DNA of 20,354 nt, taken from positions 1 to 20,354 of the forward strand of contig JALVPX010000021.1 of assembly GCA_027031565.1 (NCBI GenBank), given 5' to 3'. The notes under the pieces are model-generated. The model saw nothing but the letters and a program-made list of their open reading frames with translations, was not told where the DNA came from and ran no database searches. A program made the position numbers and the translations under genes. The stretch comes from Deltaproteobacteria bacterium. Lineage in GTDB: Bacteria; Desulfobacterota; Dissulfuribacteria; Dissulfuribacterales; JALVPX01. Numbering within the stretch: position 1 is the stretch's first letter; every line of letters starts with the position of its first letter. Of the stretch, positions 6,345 to 14,317 are shown in pieces.

Positions 6345-7758
6345 CGATACTATAGCTGCCATTGCCACGCCTTGCGGCCCAGGAGGCGTGGGTATTGTAA
6401 AGGTAAGCGGCCCACTGGCGCGCACCATGTTCAAAAAATTGTTTCAGCCTGCAAAGGAGCTGGCCAATCCAAAATCACACCATCTATATTACGGGTGGGT
6501 GAAGGACCCGGCAGGCGGACAGCTTGTGGACGAGGTCCTTTGCACCCTCATGCTGGCCCCCCACAGTTATACCAGGGAAGACGTGCTTGAGATCCAGTGC
6601 CATAGCGGCCCTGCCCTTCTGTCGAAAATTCTCCAGCTCGTACTGGACCATGGTGCCCGGCTGGCAATGCCTGGCGAGTTTACGAAACGGGCCTTCTTGA
6701 ATGGTCGTATCGACCTTGCCCAGGCAGAAGCTGTCCTAGAGTTGACTACGTCAAAAGGCGCAGTTGCGGCAGCAGCAGCGGCAAAACAGTTGAGCGGGGC
6801 CATGAGTCAAAAAATAGCTGCCTTGAAGCAGTGTCTCATGGAGGCCCTGGCAGCACTCGAAGTAGCCATCGACTACCCGGAAGAGGAAGGAGAGATCTTG
6901 TCCGAGGCTCAGGTACTTCACAAACTTAGAAATGAAGCGCTTCCTGCGGTGAGAGATCTGATAGGCTCCTATGAACGAAGCCGCATTTGGAGAGACGGCG
7001 CTACCGTCTTGATCGTGGGCAGGCCGAACGTGGGTAAATCGAGCCTGTTGAATGCCCTGGTATGTCAAGACAGGGCAATTGTAAGCCCGGTTCCAGGCAC
7101 GACCCGGGACGTGATCGAGGCAGATATTACCATAGAGGGAATGGCTGTCAGGGTGATCGACACGGCAGGAATAAGGCAGGGCCCTGACCCAATAGAGGCC
7201 CTTGGAATTGAAAAGGTGGGCCGACTTGCAGAGAATGCCTCGCTGGCCCTGTGGATATGGGATGCCACAGACATCTCCAGCAGGGAAGAAGGGGCGGTGC
7301 TCGCTGAGATCGAACCTCTGGCAAGGAAAAAGGCTATACTGACCGTCCTTAACAAAGTCGATCTCGTGAGGCGGGAAGATATGGATCAAATGTTGGAAGC
7401 GGTCAAGGCAAAGGCCTGCGCCGCAGCCGGTATTGATGATGAGGTAGAGTGCATCCCTATCTCAGCCAAAAAGGGGACGGGCCTTTCAAAGTTGTCCAAT
7501 GCCATGGCTAGGAAACTCCTGTCCTCCAGCCAAAAGGAGCCCCCGGAAATATTGCCGACACTCAGGCAAAAGGTGTGTGCAGAAAGATGCGAAGAGGCGC
7601 TTGCCAGGGCCGCTTCAAACCTCAAGACTTCGGCCAGCCCTGAGATAACAGCCATAGACATAAGAGATGCTGTTGGATTCCTGGACGAGCTTACTGGTGA
7701 AAACGCCTCAGAGGACCTGCTGGAGCAGATCTTCAGCAATTTCTGCCTTGGGAAGTAG
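6319..7758 (+). CDS. mnmE: tRNA uridine-5-carboxymethylaminomethyl modification GTPase
   Basis: MnmE works with MnmG to install the cmnm5 group on the wobble uridine of several tRNAs. The 479-residue protein has the formyl-THF-binding N-terminal domain (DTIAAIATPCGPGGVGIVKVSG at 10-31), a helical domain and an inserted G domain: GRPNVGKSS (234-242), TTRD (261-264), DTAG (281-284) and NKVD. The C-terminus FCLGK holds the essential cysteine (C476). The start is a GTG at 6319 inside the end of jag; the conserved N-terminus begins only nine residues later, so this start is sound. It is the last gene of the plus-strand cluster. Its partner mnmG is not in the window. Confidence 0.97.
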   Translation: MATDLLRDNDTIAAIATPCGPGGVGIVKVSGPLARTMFKKLFQPAKELANPKSHHLYYGWVKDPAGGQLVDEVLCTLMLAPHSYTREDVLEIQCHSGPALLSKILQLVLDHGARLAMPGEFTKRAFLNGRIDLAQAEAVLELTTSKGAVAAAAAAKQLSGAMSQKIAALKQCLMEALAALEVAIDYPEEEGEILSEAQVLHKLRNEALPAVRDLIGSYERSRIWRDGATVLIVGRPNVGKSSLLNALVCQDRAIVSPVPGTTRDVIEADITIEGMAVRVIDTAGIRQGPDPIEALGIEKVGRLAENASLALWIWDATDISSREEGAVLAEIEPLARKKAILTVLNKVDLVRREDMDQMLEAVKAKACAAAGIDDEVECIPISAKKGTGLSKLSNAMARKLLSSSQKEPPEILPTLRQKVCAERCEEALARAASNLKTSASPEITAIDIRDAVGFLDELTGENASEDLLEQIFSNFCLGK

Positions 7759-7761
7759 GCC

Positions 7762-8103
7762 CTACTTGGAGCCGCCCTTTTCCCCTGGCCTTCCAGCGAT
7801 TGCGCTCCTGGCCACCTTTACCTTTACGTTATCTGCCACTTCCAGTGTTACGACATCCTCGGTGAGGCCTGTGACCTTTCCAATCAGCCCCCCTGTGGTG
7901 ACCACTTCGTCTCCGCGCTGAAGAGACTCCAGGAAGGCCCTGTGCTCCTTGGCCCTCTTTTGCTGCGGGCGAATGAGCAGAAAGTAAAATATCAAGAAGA
8001 TGACAATCAACGGCAAGAAAGAGATAAGCGGATTGCCTGCCCCACCGCCCTGCCCCTGAGGCGGCGGTCCCATTGCGTAAACGGTCTGTACTAGTTCGAA
8101 CAT
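7762..8103 (-). CDS. yajC: preprotein translocase accessory subunit YajC
   Basis: This is a 113-residue single-pass membrane protein: a short Gly/Pro/Gln-rich N-terminus, one hydrophobic helix (about 28-47) ending in the family motif LLIRPQQKRAKEH, then a small cytosolic beta domain (RGDEVVTTGGLIGKV, VTLEVADNVKVKVARSAI). YajC associates with SecDF and the Sec translocon. Its start overlaps the end of tgt by 13 bp, the classic tgt-yajC arrangement that normally leads to secD and secF. Here secDF does not follow: the gene meets mnmE tail to tail, with 3 bp between the stop codons and no room for a terminator. Confidence 0.97.
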   Translation of the reverse strand: MFELVQTVYAMGPPPQGQGGGAGNPLISFLPLIVIFLIFYFLLIRPQQKRAKEHRAFLESLQRGDEVVTTGGLIGKVTGLTEDVVTLEVADNVKVKVARSAIAGRPGEKGGSK

Positions 8104-9206
8104 GTTTTTTCCCTTTTCCTGTAAAATTCCCGTTTGAACTCCTTGAATCTGTCATCCTCGATGGCCTGCCGCATCTCTCCCATAAGGCCCAGGAAAAAGC
8201 TCAAGTTGTGGATGGTGTTCAGCCTGTAGGCCAGGAGTTCACGTGCCATAAAAAGGTGGCGCAGATAGGCCCTGGAGTAATTTCTGCAAGTATAACAATT
8301 GCACGCCGGATCCAGGGGCCTGTCATCCAGAGCAAAACGGGAATTCTTTATAACAATCCTGCCAAACGAAGTAAAGAGCATTCCATTTCTGGCATTGCGG
8401 GTAGGTAATACGCAGTCAAACATGTCTACCCCCCTTTCCACTGCCTCAACCATGTCCTCTGGTGTACCCACACCCATCAAATAGACTGGTTTGCTGTCAG
8501 GCAGCAACGGCCTTACATGTTCGATCATCTCCAGCATGAGATCCCTGGGCTCTCCAACACTCAAACCGCCTATGGCATATCCATCAAATCCCAATTCAAC
8601 CAAATCCCTTGAGCTCTTCTCCCTCCAATCCGGATACATCCCGCCCTGGACTATGCCAAAAAGCAGCAATTCCTCCCTCGTGCGGTGTTCAAGGCATCTT
8701 TCCGCCCACCGGGTAGTCAACATGGTGTGCAAGGCCACGTCTTCCCTTGAGGCGGGATATGGAATACAGGAGTCAAGGCACATCATTATGTCTGATCCAA
8801 GGGTCTGCTGAATCTCGATCACCTTTTCAGGGGTGAGCCTCTTCAAGGCACCATCTATATGAGAACGGAATGTGACGCCGTCTTCGTCTATCTCTCGTGA
8901 AGCAGCGAGGCTGTAAACCTGGAACCCTCCACTGTCAGTCAATATGGGCCTTTCCCAGTGCATGAACTTGTGAAGCCCGCCAAGTCTTCCTATGATCTCG
9001 TGGCCTGGGCGCAAAAAGAGGTGGTAGGTGTTTCCCAGTATGACCTGGGCACCGCACTCTATCAATTCCTCAGGAGTAACGGACTTGACTGTGGCCTGGG
9101 TGCCCACTGGCATGAACACAGGGGTTTCAATGGCGCCGTGCAGCGTCTTCAAAGTGCCCCTGCGTGATCTGCACTGGGTGCTTCTGCAACGTTCGGTGAA
9201 TATCAT
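8091..9206 (-). CDS. tgt: tRNA-guanine transglycosylase (queuine/preQ1)
   Basis: Tgt exchanges guanine-34 for preQ1 in tRNAs with GUN anticodons. The 371-residue protein keeps every landmark at nearly E. coli numbering: D91 in LTDSGGFQVYSL, IVQGGMYPDWR, GGLSVGEP, the nucleophile D264 in DCVLPTRNARNG, and zinc ligands C302, C304, C307 and H333 (CNCYTC and TIHNL). The ATG at 9206 fits the family N-terminus; the ribosome-binding site is poor, with AGAGG 12 nt upstream at the very edge of the palindromic element. It is translationally coupled to yajC downstream. Upstream it is separated from mpl by that element, which may have broken an older mpl-tgt junction. Confidence 0.97.
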   Translation of the reverse strand: MIFTERCRSTQCRSRRGTLKTLHGAIETPVFMPVGTQATVKSVTPEELIECGAQVILGNTYHLFLRPGHEIIGRLGGLHKFMHWERPILTDSGGFQVYSLAASREIDEDGVTFRSHIDGALKRLTPEKVIEIQQTLGSDIMMCLDSCIPYPASREDVALHTMLTTRWAERCLEHRTREELLLFGIVQGGMYPDWREKSSRDLVELGFDGYAIGGLSVGEPRDLMLEMIEHVRPLLPDSKPVYLMGVGTPEDMVEAVERGVDMFDCVLPTRNARNGMLFTSFGRIVIKNSRFALDDRPLDPACNCYTCRNYSRAYLRHLFMARELLAYRLNTIHNLSFFLGLMGEMRQAIEDDRFKEFKREFYRKREKTCSN

Positions 9207-9219
9207 GACCTAAAGACTA

Positions 9220-9351
9220 CCTCTAAAAATTAGGATTTTTGTTAAAGGGCAAGGCGCGCGGAAAAAAATAACCGCAGACATATTGCTGATATTTCGAGGA
9301 TTATTTTTTGAGTGAAACGCAGCCATTGGGCAAAAAGACAATTTTTAGAGG
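9220..9351. repeat. 132-bp imperfect palindrome, MITE-like, between mpl and tgt
   Basis: The outer arms are a perfect 12-bp inverted repeat, CCTCTAAAAATT (9220-9231) and AATTTTTAGAGG (9340-9351). Inside, AAAAAATAA (9263-9271) pairs with TTATTTTTT (9301-9309), and ATAT (9280-9283) mirrors ATAT (9289-9292), all around one centre near 9286. There is no coding capacity. CCTAAAG occurs just outside both ends (9209-9215 and 9355-9361) as a possible 7-bp target duplication. Loss of the element with one repeat copy would leave mpl stop, 3 nt, tgt start. It is probably a non-autonomous mobile or dispersed repeat. Confidence 0.75.
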
Positions 9352-9355
9352 CGGC

Positions 9356-10807
9356 CTAAAGGTTGTCTAGAAGCATATCATGTATGCCTTCAAAGGGACC
9401 ATTGGACAATATTACGATCACATCGCCTTTGCTGCTCTTTTTTTCAAGGAAGCGGACTATTGAAGGGCCATCTGGGAAAAGATGGGCCTCTATTCCCTGC
9501 TTGTTTAGGTCATGGACGAGTCTTTCAGATGAAAAACGGTCTCCTTCCGGAGCCTTCTGAGGATCCGGAACCTCCCTGACGAGCACCATGTCTGCTGACC
9601 CAAACGAGAGCGGATAGCGTTCTTGAAAAATTGACCTCCTGCTGGTATTTGTCCTGGGCTCGAAGACCGCCACCAGCCTTCTGCCGGGATACCTGGCCTT
9701 TAAGCCTTCCAGTGTGACTGAAACAGCGCTTGGATGGTGGGCAAAATCATCTATGACCAGCCTGCCGTTTGCCTCGCCTCTCACCTCCTGGCGGCGTTTC
9801 ACTCCCTGGCATCCGGCCAGGCCGTCAAGGACCCGGTATGCTGGCAGGCCCAACTCGATGCACAGTGCGGCCACTGCGCAGCAGTTTAATGCATTGTGCA
9901 TTCCAGGCATCTTGACACTGCCTTTCAAAATTTCGCCTTTTCTGCTGGCCAGCGCAAACCGTGTACACTCTCTGGTGTCACTCCAATCGAGCAGCCTGTA
10001 ATCGCACCCCTCTGAAACCCCATAGGTTACCACCCTTGCCTTGCTGGTCTCAATTACCTCACGCACCATGGGCCAATCTGTACATGCAACGAGCACTCCC
10101 TGCTCTGGAATGGTCTGCACCAGCATGCCAAAGGCCGACCTGATGCTCTCTTCATCTGGATAGATGTCTGCATGGTCAAACTCTGCGCTCGTCAAGATTG
10201 CCGCCTTTGGCGCATAGTGGACAAACTTGGGCCGCTTGTCAAAAAAGGCAGTGTCATATTCATCACCTTCCACTACAAAATAACGAGAGTTTCCCAGGCG
10301 AAAACCTGTTCCATGGGATTTCAGCGCCCCGCCTATCAGAAAACCGGCATCATGACCGCATCCAGCCAGTGCAGATACCAGCAAGGTAGAGGTGGTTGTC
10401 TTGCCGTGGGTACCAGCCACCACGAGGGAGAAGCGCCTTTGCAAGATCAGACTGGAGAGGGCCGCTGGGAACGAGCTGTATGGTGTGTCTGATTCAAGCA
10501 CCGCTTTTGCCTCTGGATTGTCTGCCCTGATCACATTGCCGATTATCACGAAATCCGGCCTTGGATCCAAATTTTCAGGGGAATATCCCTCAAAAAGCGG
10601 GATACCCAGTCCTTTAAGGACATCACCCATGGGCGGATAGAAAGCCGTATCTGAACCTTGCACCTTATAGTCTTGTTCCACAAGAAGCCCGGCCAGCGAG
10701 GCCATGCCTGTTCCGCAAATACCCGTGAGATGGATAGTGCTGCCTGCTGGAGGCAGTTCAACCTCCCATTCCTTAGATCCCTTGACTGATTCCGACTCTG
10801 TCTTCAC
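9356..10807 (-). CDS. mpl: UDP-N-acetylmuramate:L-Ala-gamma-D-Glu-meso-DAP ligase
   Basis: Mpl reattaches recycled murein tripeptide to UDP-MurNAc in the cytosol, feeding peptidoglycan synthesis. The 483-residue protein has a Rossmann-type N-terminal domain (IHLTGICGTGMASLAG at 25-40, then GSDTAFYPPMGDVL), an ATP loop AGTHGKTTT (131-139), the Mpl-typical EGDEYDTAFFDKRPKFVHY and EFDHADIY, MHNALN, and the C-terminal DDFAHHPSAV and EPRTN motifs. These separate it from MurC and from other Mur ligases. The start is a GTG at 10807 with AAAGGA upstream. It lies 40 bp behind the lipoprotein gene on the same strand. Its stop codon lies within one copy of the direct repeat flanking the palindrome. Confidence 0.96.
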   Translation of the reverse strand: MKTESESVKGSKEWEVELPPAGSTIHLTGICGTGMASLAGLLVEQDYKVQGSDTAFYPPMGDVLKGLGIPLFEGYSPENLDPRPDFVIIGNVIRADNPEAKAVLESDTPYSSFPAALSSLILQRRFSLVVAGTHGKTTTSTLLVSALAGCGHDAGFLIGGALKSHGTGFRLGNSRYFVVEGDEYDTAFFDKRPKFVHYAPKAAILTSAEFDHADIYPDEESIRSAFGMLVQTIPEQGVLVACTDWPMVREVIETSKARVVTYGVSEGCDYRLLDWSDTRECTRFALASRKGEILKGSVKMPGMHNALNCCAVAALCIELGLPAYRVLDGLAGCQGVKRRQEVRGEANGRLVIDDFAHHPSAVSVTLEGLKARYPGRRLVAVFEPRTNTSRRSIFQERYPLSFGSADMVLVREVPDPQKAPEGDRFSSERLVHDLNKQGIEAHLFPDGPSIVRFLEKKSSKGDVIVILSNGPFEGIHDMLLDNL

Positions 10808-10847
10808 TGGGTTACGGTCCTTTCACGAAAAAAAATAGCAGCCGATA

Positions 10848-11672
10848 TTAGAGGCCCTGGCATTCAAAGAGTTCCTTCCAGGGTCTGATTTGGAATTGCG
10901 TAAAACGGGATTTGTCAAAAACCCGTTCATCGAGGCCTGAGGCAGCAGCTTTAACGCTTTTGATTTGAAGCCTTAATGAAATCGGCCGGTCTTTTATTTC
11001 TATGTTCATGCTCTTTGGGTATAAAATGGCCTTGCCCGCGGCTTCAATGGCCTCATGGCCGTATTCCACAATGATTTCCGGTCCCGTGAGCCTAACAGGC
11101 ATGAAGGTAGCCGGATCAAAGACAACACGCCACCTAGCGCCGTCGATAGTATAAGTGCCATCGACAACCGTCTTGCTGCTTGAATGAATCTCAATGTTGT
11201 CTACCTTGAACCATGGGTTCACCAACTGGGCAAATTGCCTTGCCGCAGCCGAAGCGGCCCTGCTGCCCTTAATATCTTCTGCCCTGGCGCTGTAGGTGAC
11301 ACTCCTTGACGGAACCATGAGATAGGCATTGTTCCCAAACGCAAGAAAATCAAAGATGGTGATTCCAAAGGGACCGAACCCTGCCGCCCTTACCATGGGG
11401 CTGCCCTTTTCAAATGACCATTGGAGCAGAAACCGTACCTTCTGCTTGTGTCCGTCTGGAAGGAAAAGCCAGCCCTTGCCCTTCATGGTTCCCTGCCGGA
11501 ACAGCAGCCCTCTTTCATGGATTTGCCGGCTCACATGGCCTATCTCAATCCTCGCAGGTCTTTCAGGAGGCCTGGCAACCGGCACCTTGGGCGCACAAGA
11601 ATAAAGGCCGGCAAGCATGCAAGCAGAGACAAAAAATGTAAAAAGTTGCCACATATTCAGGGGGCTTTTCAT
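10848..11672 (-). CDS. putative outer-membrane lipoprotein, LolA/LolB-like or DUF4292-like
   Basis: This 274-residue protein has a hydrophobic signal segment (about 9-24) ending at C26 in LAGLYSC, a relaxed lipobox, so it is probably lipidated and exported. The mature part is rich in beta strands. A stretch near residues 90-125 (MVRAAGFGPFGITIFDFLAFGNNAYLMVP in outline) resembles the half-barrel lipoproteins of the LolB/DUF4292 type, in which such strands form a lipid-binding cavity. That family link is from pattern only and is not secure. It is the first gene of the minus-strand block and is divergent from trxC; mpl follows 40 bp later. A role in envelope biogenesis is plausible but is inferred from export and the mpl neighbour. 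Confidence 0.75.
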   Translation of the reverse strand: MKSPLNMWQLFTFFVSACMLAGLYSCAPKVPVARPPERPARIEIGHVSRQIHERGLLFRQGTMKGKGWLFLPDGHKQKVRFLLQWSFEKGSPMVRAAGFGPFGITIFDFLAFGNNAYLMVPSRSVTYSARAEDIKGSRAASAAARQFAQLVNPWFKVDNIEIHSSSKTVVDGTYTIDGARWRVVFDPATFMPVRLTGPEIIVEYGHEAIEAAGKAILYPKSMNIEIKDRPISLRLQIKSVKAAASGLDERVFDKSRFTQFQIRPWKELFECQGL

Positions 11673-11699
11673 TTACAAAACATCCCAAGTGCCTATTTT
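11672..11699 (+). promoter_or_regulatory. possible promoter for trxC
   Basis: TTTACA (11672-11677) and TATTTT (11694-11699) are separated by 16 bp on the plus strand, giving a leader of about 55 nt before the trxC ATG at 11761. The match is fair, not strong. The -35 box lies over the start of the divergent lipoprotein gene. Confidence 0.4.
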
Positions 11700-11760
11700 A
11701 ATTACAACCATGTTAACCGCGGCACATGCCAGGCGCAAAATATACAACAAGGAGTTTGCA

Positions 11761-12201
11761 ATGAACAGCCACGATTTTGATATAATAAGATGTCCTTCCT
11801 GCAATGTAAAAAACAGGGTGCCAAGGTCAAAAACCGGATTGAGGCCGAAGTGTGGAAGGTGCGGAACACCGCTGCTGCCTGCAAAACCGGTTGAGGTGAC
11901 TGACGCCACCTTTAAACAGGAAGTCCTGGATTCGCCAGTGCCAGTCCTTTTGGACTGCTGGGCTCCTTGGTGCGGCCCCTGCAGAATGGTGGCTCCAGTA
12001 ATGGACCAGATCTCTGCGGAGTTCAGCGGAAGGCTCAAGGTGGCAAAGCTTAACACGGACCAGAACCCTGCCACAGCGCAACAATTCGGTATCAGGAGCA
12101 TACCCACCCTGCTGCTTTTCAAAGATGGCCGGTTAGTGGATACAATGGTAGGGGCTATGCCCAAGGCACAAATCGAAGCCCGCCTGAGGCAGGTGGTCTG
12201 A
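11761..12201 (+). CDS. trxC: thioredoxin 2 type (zinc-ribbon thioredoxin)
   Basis: This 146-residue disulfide reductase has an N-terminal zinc ribbon with two cysteine pairs, CPSC (11-14) and CGRC (31-34), followed by a thioredoxin fold with active site WCGPC (70-74) and the cis-proline loop SIPTLLLF. This matches thioredoxin 2 (E. coli TrxC, 139 aa), a cytosolic protein linked to oxidative stress. The frame is open upstream as far as 11617, but the ATG at 11761 is preceded by CAAGGAG and gives the family N-terminus; a longer start would also overlap the divergent lipoprotein gene. Downstream genes are on the same strand 78 bp away. Confidence 0.95.
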   Translation: MNSHDFDIIRCPSCNVKNRVPRSKTGLRPKCGRCGTPLLPAKPVEVTDATFKQEVLDSPVPVLLDCWAPWCGPCRMVAPVMDQISAEFSGRLKVAKLNTDQNPATAQQFGIRSIPTLLLFKDGRLVDTMVGAMPKAQIEARLRQVV

Positions 12202-12279
12202 TAACTGCTTCATACAACTGCTAAGTTTTGAGACCTAAGGACGATTTAAGCAAAAACAACAATAGCAGAGGAGACCAAG

Positions 12280-12981
12280 ATGGCTGGAAGAGGCGACATA
12301 GGAAAGGCCATGGCCTACCAGATAAAACGCGAGGTGGCGCAGCGCTACTTCGGCTACAGAAAGATTATCGAAGAGGACAAACAGGCCCTTGAAAAAATGG
12401 TTGAGGACTTCAAAAACCGTTTTGACGAACTCAAGGCCAGGGAACTTGCCAGAATCCATTTGCTGCTGAAGGACCCCGAGTTGATCAAGGAATTCCACTC
12501 ATTGCTAGGCTGGGACATGAAGGACTTGGATATGGCACCACAGCTATCAGAGAGGGAACGGAAACAACTCCTGGAAGATCTAGAGCCCCATGGCCTGACT
12601 GCAAAGGCGCGATATATCAACATGGTGGTGGATGCATACAAGGAACTTCACCGCAGATGGGAAGAACTTCACGATCTTTATGAAGAAATTTTGGATGAGG
12701 CAGAAGTTGTAAATGAGGAGATAAAACGATTCAAGAGCAAGTTTTCACTGGATGAAATTCTCTCTTTCTTCCGAACCCTTGAAAAGGACGAGGTGTTGAG
12801 TTCGAGCCTCGGCGAGCAGGCGCCCCAGGGTCATACACAAAAGCTTGCTGAACAAATGTCCTTTGAAACAATAGACGTGCACGAACTGCTGCCATTTTTC
12901 CCCTCGCTGCCTGATTTAGAAAAGATAAGGAAAAAGCTGAAAAAAATAGCTGCAAGAGCTTATCAACTCCGTGGTAATTAG
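12280..12981 (+). CDS. coiled-coil protein of unknown function
   Basis: I do not recognise this 233-residue protein. It is highly charged and almost wholly alpha-helical by composition, with two long heptad-like stretches (about 22-70 and 105-155, rich in Glu, Lys and Leu), a middle segment SLLGWDMKDLDMAPQLSERERKQLLEDL, and a C-terminal part with DVHELLPFFPSLPDLEKIRKKLKKI. There is no signal peptide, membrane span or cysteine motif. GAGGAG lies 6-7 nt before the ATG, so translation is likely. It lies between trxC and aroB, with short gaps (78 bp and about 50 bp) that suggest co-transcription but do not reveal a function. Confidence 0.85.
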   Translation: MAGRGDIGKAMAYQIKREVAQRYFGYRKIIEEDKQALEKMVEDFKNRFDELKARELARIHLLLKDPELIKEFHSLLGWDMKDLDMAPQLSERERKQLLEDLEPHGLTAKARYINMVVDAYKELHRRWEELHDLYEEILDEAEVVNEEIKRFKSKFSLDEILSFFRTLEKDEVLSSSLGEQAPQGHTQKLAEQMSFETIDVHELLPFFPSLPDLEKIRKKLKKIAARAYQLRGN

Positions 12982-13031
12982 ATAATATAGGCAGGCTGTT
13001 GAAAAGTTATAAATAAATCCAGGTGATAGAA

Positions 13032-14162
13032 TTGCACAAAGAAACCGTATCCACCGAGTTTGAACATGTATGGCACATAGTACCTGTTGATCTCAAGGAA
13101 CGCAGTTATGACATCTTGATAGGCCCAGGCCTTTTCCTTGAGTTGGCTGCAGACCTCAAGAGAATGGATCTGGCCCAAAAATATTTCATAATTACAGATT
13201 CCAATGTAAGGGATCTGCTTGGTGTCGACCTTCTGCGCCTGCTTGCCGATGAAGGCATGGATGCACACATGGTCAGCTTTCCGGCAGGAGAGGAATCAAA
13301 AAAAATGGATACAATTGTTTCATTGGCCCGGGAAATGGTCAACATGGGTGCAGACAGATCCACCGCCATCCTGGCCTTGGGAGGGGGCGTGGTTGGTGAC
13401 ATGGCTGCCTTTCTAGCCTCCATTTACATGCGCGGGATTCCTTTCGTACAGCTTCCTACTACACTCTTGGCCCAGGTCGACAGCTCGGTGGGCGGGAAAA
13501 CCGGAGTTGATCTGCCTGAGGGCAAGAACCTGCTCGGCACCTTTGCACAGCCCAAAAGAGTCTATGCAGACATAGGAGTTCTTGCCTCGTTGCCCTTGAA
13601 AGAACTCAGAAACGGCCTTGCTGAAGTGGTAAAGTATGGAATTATTCGCAGTCCCGAGCTATTTGAAACGCTTGAAAGGCATGGTACACAGATCATCAAT
13701 CTCGAACCTGAAATTACCTCGCACATAGTGGCCAAATCTTGTGCCATAAAGGCAGACATCGTGGCCAGGGATGAACTCGAAGGGGGATTAAGACGTATTC
13801 TGAATTTCGGTCACACCGTAGGCCATGCAATAGAGGCGGCAGCAGGCTACCAGATCGCACATGGCGAGGCTGTTGCCATGGGTATGGTGGCAGCCGCACT
13901 TCTTTCGGTCAAAAAGGGCATCCTGTCAATGGACGAAGCAGACCGAATAAAGAAGGTGCTCGAACAGCTCGGGCTGCCCGTGGCCATTCCGCCAGACTTT
14001 TCCGCCAGCGAACTGATTAACATAACAAGGCATGACAAAAAGAACGTTGGAGGCAGGACCCATTTTGTGCTTTGCAACTCAATCGGCTCTGCTGTCATTA
14101 GAGACGACATAGGCGATGAGGAGCTTGCAGAGGTGATAGAAAGGTGCAAGGCACAGAATTAA
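13032..14162 (+). CDS. aroB: 3-dehydroquinate synthase
   Basis: AroB converts DAHP to 3-dehydroquinate in the shikimate pathway, using NAD and a divalent metal. The protein shows ERSYDILIGPGL, PAGEESKKMDT, the NAD-binding GGGVVGDMAAFLASIYMRG, PTTLLAQVDSSVGGKTGVDLPEGKNLLG, the metal-ligand region GLAEVVKYG, and two histidine motifs NFGHTVGHAIE and HGEAVAMGM. Length (376 aa) is ordinary. A GTG at 13023 is possible, but TTG at 13032 has a perfect AGGTGA (13021-13026) 5 nt upstream, which the GTG lacks, so TTG is preferred. Either start adds only a few residues before the conserved domain. Confidence 0.96.
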   Translation: MHKETVSTEFEHVWHIVPVDLKERSYDILIGPGLFLELAADLKRMDLAQKYFIITDSNVRDLLGVDLLRLLADEGMDAHMVSFPAGEESKKMDTIVSLAREMVNMGADRSTAILALGGGVVGDMAAFLASIYMRGIPFVQLPTTLLAQVDSSVGGKTGVDLPEGKNLLGTFAQPKRVYADIGVLASLPLKELRNGLAEVVKYGIIRSPELFETLERHGTQIINLEPEITSHIVAKSCAIKADIVARDELEGGLRRILNFGHTVGHAIEAAAGYQIAHGEAVAMGMVAAALLSVKKGILSMDEADRIKKVLEQLGLPVAIPPDFSASELINITRHDKKNVGGRTHFVLCNSIGSAVIRDDIGDEELAEVIERCKAQN

Positions 14163-14169
14163 TCTGAGA

Positions 14170-14308
14170 CCTCTGAAAAAACCGCCCCTTTCGCACACCA
14201 GCTGAGTTCTCGTCGCGAAAAAATGGTAATATACCACCCATATCCTAAGGATGCTGCGCTTTTTTCGCTCCTCAGGCCTTGCTCTTGAACAAAATGGTTG
14301 TTTTTCTT
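14170..14308. repeat. second palindrome-like element, related to the 9220-9351 repeat
   Basis: The spacer between the aroB and hyuA stops shares the architecture of the first element read on its minus strand. It begins CCTCTGAAAAA (14170-14180), has an A-run and T-run (GCGAAAAAAT at 14215-14224 and GCGCTTTTTTCGC at 14256-14268) around an AT-rich centre, and contains GCCTTGCTCTTGAACAAAA (14276-14294), which matches GCCTTGCCCTTTAACAAAA of the first element at 17 of 19 positions. The outer arms are degraded. AATCT occurs at 14161-14165 and 14315-14319. No coding potential is seen. Confidence 0.5.
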
Positions 14309-14317
14309 GGCCTCAAT

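Noticed and set aside
7753..7767. AAGTAGG-C-CCTACTT inverted repeat at the mnmE/yajC junction as a terminator
   Set aside because: The loop is one base, there is no T-run, and the symmetry follows from two convergent TAG stops in similar context.
11617..11760. Upstream extension of the trxC frame by 48 codons
   Set aside because: It overlaps the divergent lipoprotein gene, lacks a ribosome-binding site and adds no family sequence; the ATG at 11761 has CAAGGAG.
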